A stretch of DNA of 38,275 nucleotides, from positions 279,709 through 317,983 of the forward strand of contig BFEA01000225.1 of the NCBI GenBank assembly GCA_003427395.1, given 5' to 3'. The position numbers and the translations under genes are program-made. Below are positions 1-11,613 of this stretch, one piece after another; positions within the stretch are counted from its first letter, which is position 1, and each line of letters starts with the position of its first letter. The notes under the pieces were generated by a model that searched no databases, was not told where the DNA came from, and saw nothing but the letters and a program-made list of their open reading frames with translations. The DNA comes from Chara braunii (Eukaryota; Streptophyta; Charophyceae; Charales; Characeae).

Positions 1-1455
1 AAAAAAAAAAAAAACGATCTCAGAAAAATCTGGAAAACAAATATGTTATGAAAAAAACTAAAATAAATAACATTTACCTAAGCATTACATCCAAATTCCT
101 TACCAAATTTGAAATAAAAATTCAAAACAGAAAATAAAACTAATAATAAAAATAAGAAAAAAATAAAAGAGAATTAAAATTAGTGAGTGACCGAGAACAT
201 TTTCAACACCACCAACTTCGGTGATTCTTCGTTTTTTTATGGCAAAGTCAAATGCCCTGAAAATTTACAGATGTGTACTTCACATGATACAAAACTCACT
301 TAAAAAAAATCAAAATAAAATAAAATTATTAAGGCCCCGCAATAAAATGAAAACAAAAAGTAAAACGTGAAAAAAAAACAAAATAGTCATGTTTTGAGAC
401 CACCATCTTTGGCGATTTTTTGTTTTTTGTTTGCCTAGCAAAATGACTTCAAAATTTATAGGCAGATACTTCACATCATAGAGAACGCACAGAAAAGAAA
501 ATAGAAAAAGAACTTATGTTTAGGCCCCGAAATAATTTTTGGCGGGGACCGAACGACTTCGGGTTCGGACCCCGAACGGGACCCCGAACGCCCGTACGTA
601 CGGAGGTCTGCTCGAGGACCTTTGTACGTACGGGCTGGTGACCCTGTATATATATATATATAGGTTTGCCGGCGTTCGGGACGGGCCAAACGCCCGAACC
701 CGAATGCCCAAACGTACGGGACCCCTTCGGAAGGCGTTCGGCCGTTCGAGCCGAACGCGGACCAAAAAAACAAAAAAACAAAAAAAACAAAGTTTTCAAA
801 AAATTAAAAAAAAATAATTTATTATGGAAAAAAATAAACTAAACAACATTCGTCTATGCACTACATCTAAAATCTTTACCAAATTTGAATTAAAAATGAA
901 ATACAAAAAATAAACACTATGATAAAAATAAGAAAAAACAAAAAGAGAATTAAAATGAGTGAGTGTGCCAACACCTTTTCGACACTGCCATCTTTGCCGA
1001 TTTTTAATTATTTGTTGACATTGACAAATGCCCTGAAAATTTACAGATATGTAGTTTATATAATCAATAACTCATTAAAAAAAATTCAAAAAATAATAAA
1101 AGTTTTTAGGTCCCAAAATAAAGTGAAAACAAAAAGTTAAAAGTGAAAACAAAAAGTTAAAAGTGGAAAAAAAAAAAAAATAGTGAGTGGGCGAGCACGT
1201 TTAGACACCCCCATCTTTGACGATTTTTAATGTTTTTTGGGCTCAACAGAATGACTTCAAAATTTATAGGCGTGTAGGTTACATCATAGAGAACCCACAA
1301 AAAAAAATCAGGAAACAAAAATTATTCTTAGGCCCCGAAAATGATTTTGGCGGGGGCCGAACCTGGAGGTGTTCGGCCCCCGAACGGGACCCCGAACTCC
1401 CGAACGTCCGGGGGCCAGCCCGGGGGCCCCCGAACGTTCGGTCAGGTAACCCTGT
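1..1455. repeat. Higher-order tandem array of AT-rich repeat with CpG-rich cores
   Basis: Two direct copies of a roughly 780-810 bp unit are visible. Matching landmarks lie at 36 and 817 (a TATGTTATG-like block), 240 and 1010 (AAATGCCCTGAAAATTTACAG), and 521 and 1330 (AGGCCCCGAAA). Each unit also contains two diverged half-units of about 200 bp, each ending in a GGCCCCG-like block near 331, 521, 1108 and 1330, so this is an array with internal higher-order structure. Each full unit runs into a CpG-rich core (541-770 and 1347-1453) that reaches a (TA)n tract through GGTnACCCTG. The second core is cut short by a microsatellite. Nothing in it reads as a conserved protein. Related shell sequence recurs near 27620-27760, 35714-35805 and 36060-36160. 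Confidence 0.75.
541..775. repeat. CpG-rich core with GTTCGGG motifs around a (TA)n tract
   Basis: This block is very GC-rich against an AT-rich background. It is packed with GTTCGG/CCGAAC motifs in both orientations and three CGTACG palindromes, centred on a (TA)n run at 647-661. It starts after AGGCCCCGAAATAA and ends in GGACCAAAAAAAC. It is the centre of the dispersed shell/core repeat and has no coding signal. The many CCGAAC/GTTCGG pairs would let either strand fold extensively. Confidence 0.7.
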
Positions 1456-1490
1456 ATATATATATATATATATGTATGTATATATATATG

Positions 1491-1523
<33 letters not shown>

Positions 1524-1545
1524 TTAGAGAGAGGGAGATAGAGAG
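1454..1545. repeat. Compound microsatellite (TA)n-(GA)n
   Basis: A TA/TGTA run of about 54 bases passes directly into a GA-rich run with a few interruptions. It sits where the 3' half of the second CpG-rich core would be expected, so that copy appears truncated or replaced by the expansion. Confidence 0.9.
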
Positions 1546-1599
1546 ACAGAGAGACGGAAAAATGCGAAATTTGTACATGTAGCAATGTTGTGAGGGTGA

Positions 1600-2750
1600 G
1601 ATGGGTTGTTTAATTGAAAGTTTGAAGCGCGAGTGAAACCTTGGAGGAATATGATATGCGGAAAAGATAAAAATATAACATTCTTAAGGGTGCTTGTAAA
1701 TTACAAAAACGAGAGAGAGTTGTTCTCATTGAGTTGTGATAATAAGGAAGCAAGGTCAATCAAAGAGAAATGATTGGAAATGGTACATCATAAGGGGGGC
1801 ATGATTGTAGGAATGTTCATATGAAAAGCGGCGTGAAGAACAACGGTGATTTTATGTCGGTACTATCTAAATTATAAGTTTTTAATACTAAGCTGTACTA
1901 TTTATGGTGGTGAGGTAACCAAAATCACCAAGGGAAAAGTTGATTGCCAACCGCATGAATATCCATTTGCGAATTATTTTGAAATGAAAAAAAAATATGC
2001 TATTACATATGCTTGCTCATTTTTCGGTTCCTTTTGCCATTTTAATAAACATATTTATTACAGGAAAAAAAAAACAGTACAACCATGGTCGGAGGTGGTA
2101 ACTCGGTGGGAGTTGAATGGCAACATTGTGTAAGAGTCGAATGAGCGTTAGTATGATTATGGAAGAAAAAGGAAGAGGAAAGATATGCGGGGGAAAACGA
2201 AAACGGTGAGGTAAACAAACCGCATAACAAAGAAAGTAATAGTGTGACGAAGAGTGATTATTTTTATGTTAAGAAAGGGATAAGAGAGTGAAGGGGAACA
2301 TGAAGCACTGAGCATATAATCGTATAAAAATTTGAGAAGTAAAGTGGATAGTATTGAAGAAAGGGAGGAAAACGATAAAGAGATACGTCACAAGGAACAA
2401 TGGTGAAGGACAATAATGCACAAACGAGAATAATATTTATTTTAAAAATCATGTATGTAATAATACATATTTCAAAAATTATTGTATGTAAGGAAAATGT
2501 TATAGTGCTAAGTAAAAAGTAAGAAAAATAATTATGAGCTTTATAAGAAAGATGAAACTTTTGACAATAATGTATCGTATTTTAGAAACTCACACATGAT
2601 GTTTTATAATAACTAAGGCAAATTAAATTTAATAAACATTAGAGTATTCAATAATTTTTAGTGGACATAACGTTTGGGGTCATAAATGGTTAACAGGTAC
2701 CCTCACTTTTCACCTCTAGAGTAACCTTCACCACCCTGAAAAGTATAGTG
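1600..2750. other. AT-rich stretch, no gene seen
   Basis: Only short, compositionally biased reading frames occur here and none resembles a known family. I see no RNA gene, no clear duplicated block and no element ends. Confidence 0.5.
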
Positions 2751-2759
2751 GGGATCATG

Positions 2760-2950
2760 TTTTTTTTTTTTTTTTTTTTTTTTTTTTGCCCTGTTTGGTT
2801 TTTGGTTAAGGTGTCTGCATGTGCCAACTTTGGTGTTTGTTGGTTTCCTGAAGATGGTTGTTTTGGCCAGTGGTGAAAATTATAAAAATGAACAAATTAA
2901 AATGTTGTTGAAATTTCATGAAAGTGCACATTTGGCTCGATGTTTTATAT

Positions 2951-2987
<37 letters not shown>

Positions 2988-3470
2988 TATGTTAGTAAGA
3001 AGTGTACTTTACAAATTGATGTAAAGTATGGTTAAAATGACACTTTGGTTTTCTTAGGTCGGTCAACCTTCTCTCTTTGGGGTGTGATTATAGACAGACA
3101 AATACAACCCGTCATTCTCTTTCCACATTAGCTATCATAACATTGTGCTTTTTCGAGATATTAATCCTTCTTCTCTTTTATTTAATCAATGCTTCAATTT
3201 GTTATCTACATATTTGTGTGTCCTTCTTTATTGTGTCATTCTTTCGGCATATATCCCCTTTTGCCCCCTCAACACTTGTNACCACTTACTCCCTCTCNCC
3301 CCCTCTCCCTCTCTCTCTCGCACTCACTCATCTTCCCCCCTTCCCNCCTACGATTTTTTTTTTTTTTTTTTTTTTCCTCCGTTTNTCCTCCCCAATCCTC
3401 CTCTCTGTCATAGTCTAAGGTTTTCAATAAATGTATTTTTCGTTTCTCACTTTCCCCCCCCCCCCTTTTT
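2760..3470. repeat. Low-complexity tracts: long T runs and CT-rich DNA with ambiguous bases
   Basis: T runs lie at 2760-2787, 2953-2983 and 3354-3375, and a CT-rich segment with a C run ends near 3465. Single undetermined bases at 3280, 3298, 3346 and 3385 all fall in or next to these tracts, consistent with sequencing or assembly difficulty. The T runs could be poly(A) tails of minus-strand retrocopies, but I could not identify any body or target-site duplication for them. Confidence 0.8.
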
Positions 3471-4110
3471 GCATCCTTCCTCTTCCACTTTTCCGTTATC
3501 ACATGCAGTTTAAAAGAATAATTGATATAATAAAATGAGGGATATACTATTGGGTAAAAAAAAATTTATGTGGGAATTCAATGGAAACTTTGGAGGAAGT
3601 ACACATCAGTGAGATTTACAACCGCGTGAGAATGAAAAATGAACAACTTATTTATGAATGGGCAACGTCCATTGATACAATAAGCATTGAGTTTTTTCCA
3701 AATATGTTTTTCGTTTTTCTTTGTGTCTGTTTGTGCGTGTTTGTTTCCATCTTGACAGTACATGAGATTGGATGCACTCGATGTTGCACTTTTCTCAGGC
3801 CTCTGATAACACCTCCACAAAAGCCCCAAATTGGATCAACCCTTTGCTTGACCTGCCATACTCCTTTTCCCAAGCCTGTCTTCTTTAGCCCTGTCCATCA
3901 GTTGTATATATCTTGTTCTTTTTGCTTTATCTTTTATAATAATAAATATCTATTGTCGACCAATTACACGGAGGTTGATAAGTGCACCCCTCCCAGTTGG
4001 AGGCCGCCTTTTTATGGCTTCGGTCTATTCGTGGGGAGCTGCACGTGCTATAATTTGACCCATCCTTGTGACAATTTTTTTTTTTTTTTTCCTTCTCGAA
4101 CCTTGACAAA
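3471..4110. other. Non-coding stretch before the retroinsertion, no gene seen
   Basis: One frame stays open from about 3581, but the translation is low-complexity, rich in Cys and Phe, and runs on into the retroinsertion. I treat it as chance. A 16-base T run lies at 4075-4090. Confidence 0.5.
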
Positions 4111-4123
4111 TGTTGTATGGGAT

Positions 4124-4393
4124 CTGTTGGTCCCCCCGAGTGGCATTGAGCAAAGACTGCTGGTGTTCATAGAGGGAGGGGACCGGGGGGGGAGACACAG
4201 TGACTAGCCCATTGAAGAAGCTCGGTCTTGATGCTACCGGCTGACCCTTGGCCGGTATCGCCCACCTGCTGTAGCAGGTATCGCACTTGCTGGTGGGTGC
4301 AGCTCCCGCATGTTCCCTCATTAGAGGCTTGAGCATGGAGGTGGCTGCTACGGGGTTCCCCATGATACTATAATGACAATAAAAAAGGCCTGG

Positions 4394-4425
<32 letters not shown>
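4124..4425 (+). mobile_element. Poly(A)-tailed retroinsertion with 12-bp target-site duplication
   Basis: The segment ends in a 30-base A run (4394-4423) shortly after an AATAAA-containing stretch. It is flanked by identical 12-mers GTTGTATGGGAT at 4112-4123 and 4426-4437. A 3' poly(A) tail plus a target-site duplication is the signature of L1-type target-primed reverse transcription. The body of about 270 bp has no recognisable ORF or RNA. It could be a 5'-truncated LINE 3' end or a SINE. Its 3' end differs from that of the LINE at 28276-35400, so it belongs to another family. I see no second copy in this window. Confidence 0.75.
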
Positions 4426-4520
4426 GTTGTATGGGATGACATAACTGAGTTGGTTAGGTATGGAAGTGGCATTCAGGAGGTTGTGGGTTCAAGCCCCATG
4501 GCCGCCTGCNGCGCACTTAG
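4426..4520 (+). repeat. tRNA-like sequence, probably the head of a tRNA-derived SINE
   Basis: A B-box matching GGTTCRANNCC is present at 4489-4499 (GGTTCAAGCCC). About 45 bases upstream is an A-box-like TAACTGAGTTGG. This is the layout of an internal RNA polymerase III promoter. I cannot fold a clean acceptor stem, and an undetermined base lies at 4510, so I do not call a functional tRNA. The 3' limit of any SINE is not visible. The sequence continues to about 4800 without a gene and without a clear poly(A) tail. The retroinsertion at 4124-4425 sits immediately upstream. Confidence 0.45.
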
Positions 4521-4989
4521 TGCCAACGGACTGTGATAGTTCTCTGGATACCCCTGATCGGTATTAGCGGGGTCTATGACCAACACGGGTGAGTGTGAGC
4601 GCGAGTGGGTTGTGTGTGGTGTGTGGGAGAGTGTTGGTACTTGATGAAGGGTGGGGGACGATGAGAAAGGGAGGTACAACTACTGGCAGGTCTCGGTCTG
4701 TGTTAGCCAGACCCCCATTGGCGGCCCCAACCCTATACCCTAACCATTAGGGGCAAAGGGCAACATGAAATCTCCCCTTCACAGAGAGAGGAAACTATGC
4801 TTGCAGGGGTCCCCTCTAGATAGTCTTAGGAGTAGGTAGTGGAAGGTAAAAGAAACAGAACTTGAGAGAAGAATATAGAAAAAAAAATAAAAATAAAAAA
4901 AATCGTACTAAGAACGAAAGGCGAGTCAATGTAGAGGGGTTCCTTTGTGATGCCCCGACGAAAGTAGAGGCCCCTCCGCTTTGGGGCAC

Positions 4990-5495
4990 TTTTTGCAGCA
5001 TCACGTCACGGACGAATCCCTTTCATTGATCCCCCGGCGCTCATCGTACGCAAGCGGATCCTCGCTGCGAGTGCCGACTGTTGGAAATCTGAGGAAAAAT
5101 GTCAACCTTCAGATTTCGCGAACTTCCTGTTGATCTCTGAGCGACAGCCTTTGCGGAGGGCCCTGACGAATTGGGTAGAGGCCCACCCCAAAGTATCAGC
5201 ACGGGGACCCTCTAAGGGGCCTCCTTCGCGGCCCCTATTGCGACTCCCACTAGAGTGCCTGATTCCACTGAACAGTTCCCTTCTGGGCCGTCGAATGGCC
5301 TGCGCGCCGGCCTACCCTGGCAGCGGATCGTGGTGAGCTTACTCCATAACCATTCTCTGGAAAACGTCATCTTTCTCTTTTGGGAGTCAGCAGTGTGGTG
5401 TTCGGGCGAGAGTGGTGTAGCTCGTCTGCTTCCTCAGCTGCGTTTCACACTCGACCTCACTGCCGCTCCGCGTCATCGCAGGTCAGTCTGCAGCG
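4990..5495 (+). promoter_or_regulatory. Upstream region and probable promoter/5' UTR of eL6
   Basis: No TATA box is evident near a plausible start site. A palindromic-type bZIP element TCACGTCAC lies at 5001-5009. A pyrimidine tract CATCTTTCTCTTTT lies at 5368-5381 and resembles the pyrimidine-rich initiators common in ribosomal protein genes. Two acceptor-like CAG sites at 5479-5481 and 5491-5493 just before the ATG leave room for a 5' UTR intron. The transcription start cannot be fixed without transcript data. Confidence 0.35.
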
Positions 5496-8400
5496 ATGGC
5501 GAAGTCTAGTGAGGCAAAGCCTCGTGCTTCGAGGAACCCGGAGTTGGTGAAGGGAGTGAGGAAGTTTTCGCGCTCCGTCATGTACGGCAAGAGAGGGTTG
5601 TGGGCAATCAAAGCAAAGAACGGCGGCAAGTTCCCTGTTCATGCCAAGAAGGCTGTCGTGGAAGCACCCAAGAAGCCGCCTAAGTTCTACCCAGCTGACG
5701 ACATTCCCAAGCCGCTCCACAAGAAGAAGGCCGCAAAGAAGCCTACCAAACTCAGGTATCTCGCCGCCTCCTTCTTTGTGACGCTCTCTTATGTCGCTCT
5801 CAGCTTCGTCTGGCAGCTCTTGACCGAGTGCCCCCTCTCATCTTTCCCTTCGATCTCTTTGAATTACACTTCCCTCTTCTCTCTTCGTCTTGCCCTAAAT
5901 CTTATCACTGGAGGATCTCCTTCGCGGTTTGCCATCATTTTTCTTATTTACCTAAGCAATGAGACGAATTTGGGCGGAAAAAAAACCCATGGTGAGAGAG
6001 GTTGAAAAGAGTGCCGAAGTATGAATAGAATCGTCGATGGAGGAGACTAGGGTGAAGGGTGCGGATTGAGTATGACGGAAGAAGGATCGTATAATGATGA
6101 GTGACGGAGGAGGTTGCAAGTTGGATTATATTTCCTTAATATTCCTATACCCATTCCTTTAAAGTCGGTCGAGGTTGAAAAGAGTCTCTGGGAATGAAAA
6201 GCGTCAGTGGAGGGATATACTGTGAAAGGGGTGGACTGGGTCTGCCGGCAGAAGGATCTTAAAGTAATGGATGACGGGGGAGGTTGCAAGCTTATAGTAT
6301 AGTTCCTTACTCGTTAGCACAACAGTCCTTATGAATCGGTCTTTTTTATTCCATCCTTCTTCTTGCGCTTACTCCATCTTCCTATATATGCTCCTTCCTA
6401 CCCGCCAGATTCGTTAGTCATTCGTGCCGTACTTCATCGTCCTATATATACTCCTTCCTACCCAGATTCGTTCGTCATTCGTGCCTCCGTTTCTCTGGAT
6501 TTAAGTCTGTCTTGAGCGTGGTTCCCCACGAATGACCAACTTTGCGTTCCTCCGCTCCTCTGCGGCCTAATTTGTATTTAGCGTGGTTGCCCGCGAATGA
6601 CGGAATTTCGGTAACGGGCTGCTCTTTACGGCAAGCAGAATGCAAAGGATTTCTCTGATGAGACATGCCGGCTTCTTGACTTGTCCAGGAGTCTTTTCTT
6701 CTTCCTTCCTTATGCTCCGTTTTCCTTCAAGAACCTCAGGTCTTTTGTTCTTGTTTCCTATGCTCCGTTTTCCTTCCAAGTACTCAGGTTTTGATTTGAT
6801 CGTCCCGTCCTCTGGGATGCAGTCTGTCTTGTACGTGGTTGCCCGTGAATGGCAGCATAATTACGTAATTGGCTGTACTCTCTACGGCGAGCAAAATGCA
6901 CACGACCCTTTTGGGACATGCCTGTGTTCTTGTCGTCCCCAGTGTTTCTGTCTTTCCTTTGTTTATATCCCAAGTTAAAAATTTTTCAAACCATGGGAAG
7001 TTCTTCCCTACAGTAATATTCTTTAAGGTAATATTCTGACGTACCCTGACGTTCGAGTAGTTGAGGATGTTGGAATAGCGAAGTTGCCGGACGCAGGGAA
7101 GTCGTGCAAACTTGTTCGCGAACTGATTGGCTTCGCACATATACTTAATAATAATGTAGTTATATATGTGGGCGGCCTTGTACGCAAGGGGTTCTGAATA
7201 GGGTGAGTTGGAAGGAAGAAGATAAAAAATGAACTGATGTCTTTTTTGTTTTCCTTTTGTTTTTTTCACTTTTGCGCTTTGATATTTATGTGATGATATA
7301 TGATCCAGCAGTTTTGTATTTGTAAGCACGTATGTATGTGTATACGTTTTCTTAAATGTACCCTGACATGTTACTGTGCTATGGAGAATGAGAGCGATTT
7401 GCATGTTCGCCACGTCCTAGCACATGTGCACGGCTTGCGATAACGCTTGCCATGGGGAATGATGATCGGGGTGAATATTCAGCAAACCGTAGATGATGAA
7501 TATGTGGACAACGCGCGTGATTGTGAGGGAGCTTTGCTGATTGCATTTTGTGTCCTCTTTGTGGTTTTCTTTTCTTCCACAGAGCGAGTATCACACCCGG
7601 GACGGTTTTGATTCTCCTTGTAGGCAGATTCAAGGGCAAGCGCGTGGTTTTCCTCAAGCAGCTTGAATCTGGCTTGTTGCTGGTGACCGGTGAGTCTAAA
7701 ACCATTCTCTCAAGCTTCCCTTTTCATATTGAAAGAACCCTAATTTGTGCAGCCGGGGGGTGGTAGGAAGCATAAACGAGAGACAGGAAGGAAGAGCAGG
7801 GATGTGGGAGGAGGGTATAATGTAGAAACGGAGAAATGAAGTTGAGCTGAAGAACTGAATGGTTGGGAATCCGTTTGGAAGAGGACGTGGTGAGGTGAAT
7901 AAGTGGCCTCGTTCCAGTACTCGCCTTTCAAGACCGGTTTGCATGGATCCTAAGCACAAATCAAAGTGCATCACATACTGTCTAAAAACCTAGTTAGGAT
8001 TCCATGCCCTTGGTAAACTCGCAGAGTGCTCGGTGTTGTTTTTCTGCTTCTGTACTTTGCTGATCAACCATCGGCCAAACGGCCAAAAGCTTGTGATCAT
8101 TGGCGGTGTACGAAGGTATTGTACACGTAAATCCAACGCTTGAGAACGTGGTGAGGAAGTGCTGATGAAGGGCGTCGTTGCACCACTCGCCTTCAATAAC
8201 CGGTTTGCACGAGTCCTCGTCACAAGATAAAATTCACCACACGCTCTTTAAAATCTGGTGGGGACTTCGTGGCCTGATCAAACTCGCAGAAATGTGCGAG
8301 GTCGTCTGCAGGTAATCAGGGCGGGGTTGAGGGATTGTCGTACTCGCTAGAAGGTAGAGCGAGGGCCTCTGCATGCAACCAGGGCGAAGGGGGGGGTAGT

Positions 8401-10348
8401 GTCGTAGGAGGTGGAAGAAGCGAGCCCTGTGCTGGCAATCGGGGCGCGGATGGAGGGTCGCATGAGGTAGAAGGAATGGGTGAATTACGCTTAGGATGTT
8501 AGGGTAAGCGTTTGAAACGTTTGTGGAAGTGAGTGACGGCTAAAGTACTGACGAGTTCAATGTGGGGAGAGAGAGTCGTTGCGAGAGAGAACTGTTATCG
8601 TGCTGTGAAAATAATCGGGGAGGTAGGTCTCGGTATAAACAAATGAAAGCGGTCGTATCGAGGACAACGAGTGAGAGAGGGAGTAGTCGATTTCGTTCTT
8701 GACTGACGGGGGTCTTGATTCTTTTCTGATTGCGAAGCAGTTTTGGCGTGTACCTTTTGTGCGGCTTAAGAGAATGAACGGGAACAGATATGGCGCCGTT
8801 CTGTCAATGTGGATGATCTGGAATTTTTGTCGGAATTGTAGTGCTCTTTCTTAACCCCTTAGTCTCTTTGCCCGCTACAGTCCGAAGGTGGCGTTTGTTT
8901 GGCAACGTGCTTAGCTGGAACTGGTGGTTGAATGAAATGAGCAGAACTGGGTCCCTTATGACAAATGGTACAATACTTCCATCTACTTGTGAATTAAACA
9001 TCTATGCATATGTCAGATAAGTGGCGTCTGTTTGGAAACGTGCGTCGGTGGAGCTGGTGGTTGACTGAAATGAGCAGAACTTGGATTCCTTATGACAGAC
9101 GGTACAATGCTTTCATCGAGTGAACTAAACATCTATAGATAACTCGGAATACTTGGGTCAGAATGTCAGGTGGTGACGCAAGCTGATTTTGGGAGTAGCC
9201 TCCTGAGGATTACCAGGAGTGCAGCGCTGTGGCCGAAGCGCGCCGGGGAATTTGCGCGTTTAAGCTGAGAATTGTTCATGCGGTATTGGAATCAAAATGA
9301 TCATTGTTTGTGTTCGAGAAGAAGTCTTATGGCATCTGTTTTCACCACATATGTGGCTGGTGTGACCGGTTATTGCCCGACGTTGCGATTTGCAACTGGC
9401 AACCTGGTCCTCTCGACACGTATTTAGATCCTGATGTCTTGAGTGTTTTGTCTTCCAATAGAAGACTGATTGTTGTTTCGTACTCCGTTTGCTCTTCCTT
9501 GCGCTGATTTTTCCAAAGGCCCGTTCAAGGTGAATGGAGTCCCACTGAGACGAGTGAACCAGGCCTACGTGATTGCGACGTCGACGAAGATGGACATTTC
9601 GTCTGTCGATGTGTCCAAGTATAGCGATGCGTACTTCAAGAAGGAGAAGCCCAAGAAGAAGAGAGGCGAAAACGAATTCTTCCAGACTGACGAGGTAACG
9701 TCATGGACCTCAATCTGTTCTTCTACTCGCAGAGAATGTGTGACCTGTTAATGATATTCGTCGGTATGACGTTTCCTGTATAGGAAATCCTTGCGAGTCG
9801 CTCAAAAAGAATTTGTAAGTTTTTAACAACATTGCCGAACAGATGGGAAGCTCGGAAGAACAGAATCTCGTCGGTGTGACTGCTGCTCTTGGAATCGTCA
9901 CTGTGAGGTGTCATATGATCATGTCGCCGCCGTGCTTGGGATTGCAACCAGTTGGGTGGGATTTGAGTCGAAGAAAAAGGTGAAGAGAGAAGTGGGCTCG
10001 GTGGGGCGATGGGATTTGAGTGGAAGAAAAAGGTGAAGAAGGAAGTGGGCTTGGGTGGGTCGAGATAGAGGGTTTGCTAAATCCATGGGAGTCGATCGAA
10101 AATAACTTTTCATTTCTCAACCTTATTACGGAACAGAGGTGAAGTTCAAATGAATAGAAACTCGTCGGTATGACTGCTGCTCTTGGAATCGTCATTGTGA
10201 AGTGTCATATGCTCATGTCGCCGCCGTGCTTGGGATTGCGACTACCGTCTTCAGCCGAATAGAACGCCCGGTAATTATGGCTGCATCTGGACCGAAAGTT
10301 GTGCCAAATACAGCTATAATGACCGGGCGAAAGCTGTGAGAAAACTGG

Positions 10349-10384
<36 letters not shown>

Positions 10385-11378
10385 CGTCGGGCCCACGTCA
10401 TGGGTCCGGACCTGCGAATTGAAATGAGGCAAAGAAAGAGGGGAGAGAACTGGGCTGAGAGAGAGGGAGGGCGTTGGGCCCACGTCATGTGTCCGGACCT
10501 GCGAATTTGAAACAAACGGACACGGTAATAGGACTTGGGGGTCATTATGATGCATCTGGACGGAACATGGCCCAAATACAACGAAGTAACCGGACCACTT
10601 TTTTCTGGCGAAGACTGTAGAGATCCGCCCTCCAGAGGAAAGAAGATGAAGTTGTGGGGTTCGTAGGGTCGAATTTCATGGCGACAATTTGCAACCTTCC
10701 TTGTTCTGTATGAAATGCTCGATGCCAGGGAGGCTGGTGATTTTTTTTGCAATGTCTATGATTGATACTCGGTTTCGTTTATGAATTTTGTTTAGTAGAA
10801 TCCTCCAGACGTGGAAAGCAATGCTTAGATTAGGGTTGTAGTATAGTCGGCAGAGTCTCGCCGGTTTCTCAAGGTCTGGGAGAGACGATAAGGGTGGTGG
10901 TCCTTATTAGATCGGTATTGTCGCCTCCATATATGGCTCCCTATGTGCGTTCCCGACAGAGGGCGGGGAAAGCAAGGCCTTGTCGAGTGTTTAGAAGTTG
11001 AGTTCCGCTATTAATTTTTTGCTGGTCGCTGGTATGCTGTCTACTGACACAGCATACTTTCGCTTTTGTATGATAGCGATCAGTAACGAATCAAGTGTGG
11101 AATCTCATTTGTACCCCTTCTGTATCACAGAATTCGTGGTATCGTAATTTGGGGTCTTTGTGTGAGCTTGAGATTTTATTACCTCGGGACTCATTTTTGT
11201 GTATTTCGCTTGCTCTGTGCAGGAAAAGAAGGAGCTCTCTGCGGAGAGGAAGGACGATCAGAAGGCTGTTGATGGGCAGCTACTGGCAGTGATCGAGAAA
11301 GTTCCCGATTTGAAGTCGTACATTTCGGCGCGGTTCTCGCTAAAAAGCGGCATGAAGCCCCATGAGCTTGTTTTCTAA
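5496..11378 (+). CDS. RPL6: 60S ribosomal protein eL6 (RPL6), four coding exons
   Basis: This is a structural protein of the cytosolic large ribosomal subunit. Coding exons are 5496-5755, 7583-7689, 9519-9694 and 11223-11378 (stop TAA at 11376-11378), giving 232 residues, against about 233 in plants. Every intron is GT-AG: the donors are GTATCT, GTGAGT and GTAACG, and the acceptors are CCACAG, CCAAAG and GTGCAG. Intron phases are 2, 1 and 0. Residues 1-86 form the basic N-terminal extension ([14 protein letters not shown], then Lys/Pro-rich). Residues 87-181 hold the SH3-like Ribosomal_L6e core, with [20 protein letters not shown] split from [17 protein letters not shown] by intron 2. Residues 182-232 are the C-terminal helix region ending in HELVF. 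The ATG context is AGCGATGGC, with a purine at -3 and G at +4. No frame disruption is seen, so the gene is probably functional. No AATAAA signal is obvious downstream. Confidence 0.95.
5756..7582 (+). other. Intron 1 of eL6 (1827 bp) with stacked tandem duplications
   Basis: Visible duplications are a 173-bp pair (6001-6173 and 6174-6344, both starting GTTGAAAAGAGT), a roughly 60-bp pair (6371-6427 and 6431-6484, around CTATATATnCTCCTTCCTACCC), a 48-bp pair with TATGCTCCGTTTTCCTTC at 6711 and 6759, and three iterations of a GCGTGGTTGCCCGCGAATGA-like block near 6520, 6582 and 6834. No internal gene or RNA was recognised. The first bases of the intron stay open in the exon 1 frame until 6003, so retention would give a 169-residue truncated product. 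Confidence 0.85.
7690..9518 (+). other. Intron 2 of eL6 (1829 bp) with tandem duplications
   Basis: Duplicated blocks are a 260-bp pair (landmarks ACGTGGTGAGG at 7884 and 8145, CCGGTTTGCA downstream in both, AAACTCGCAGA at the ends), a three-copy unit of about 62 bp beginning GCGAG at 8296, 8359 and 8420, and a 133-bp pair (GTGGCGT at 8888 and 9021, each followed by TTGACTGAAATGAGCAGAAC or a near match). A telo-box-like AACCCTAA lies at 7736-7743, 46 bases after the donor. No internal gene was recognised. Confidence 0.85.
9695..11222 (+). other. Intron 3 of eL6 (1528 bp) with tandem duplications and a GA microsatellite
   Basis: A 294-bp pair is marked by CTCGTCGGT at 9867 and 10161, both followed by GACTGCTGCTCTTGGAATCG. 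Inside it is a 53-bp pair (GGGATTTGAG at 9958 and 10011). An 87-bp pair is marked by GGGCCCACGTCATG at 10389 and 10476, and it contains a (GA)n run at 10350-10382. No gene was recognised. Confidence 0.85.
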
Positions 11379-11613
11379 GTGGTTTGGGGTTCGCTATGTT
11401 TGGAGATAGAACGTTGTGGGTAGGATGAGACGTTGATATGAACGAGGGCATTGTGAAAGTGTAAGATCGCTTATATCGGCCTTGTTTCTTGCGGCGTGTT
11501 TTGAAATTTTTTGATCTCTGGAAGTTGTCCAGTCGATTTCTTTTTTCGCAGTATGAAGTAATATGCTGCTGCTTCTGATGTTGGAATTTTGTTCGGCTTG
11601 GGAGCAGAAGAAC

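Noticed and set aside
3581-4207. Plus-strand 208-codon frame
   Set aside because: It runs through a T tract and into the retroinsertion beyond its target-site duplication, so it cannot be one gene.
4438-4500. A functional tRNA gene
   Set aside because: Only the A and B boxes are convincing. I could not find a clean acceptor stem or anticodon arm, and the sequence continues like a SINE.
7736-7743. Telo-box AACCCTAA in intron 2 as a regulatory site of the ribosomal protein gene
   Set aside because: Telo-boxes act near promoters in plant ribosomal protein genes; this one is over 2 kb downstream of the ATG and an 8-mer can occur by chance.
5756-9518. Introns 1 and 2 of eL6 have nearly equal length (1827 and 1829 bp), suggesting duplication of one into the other
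   Set aside because: Their ends and their internal repeats do not resemble each other, so I treat the match in length as coincidence.
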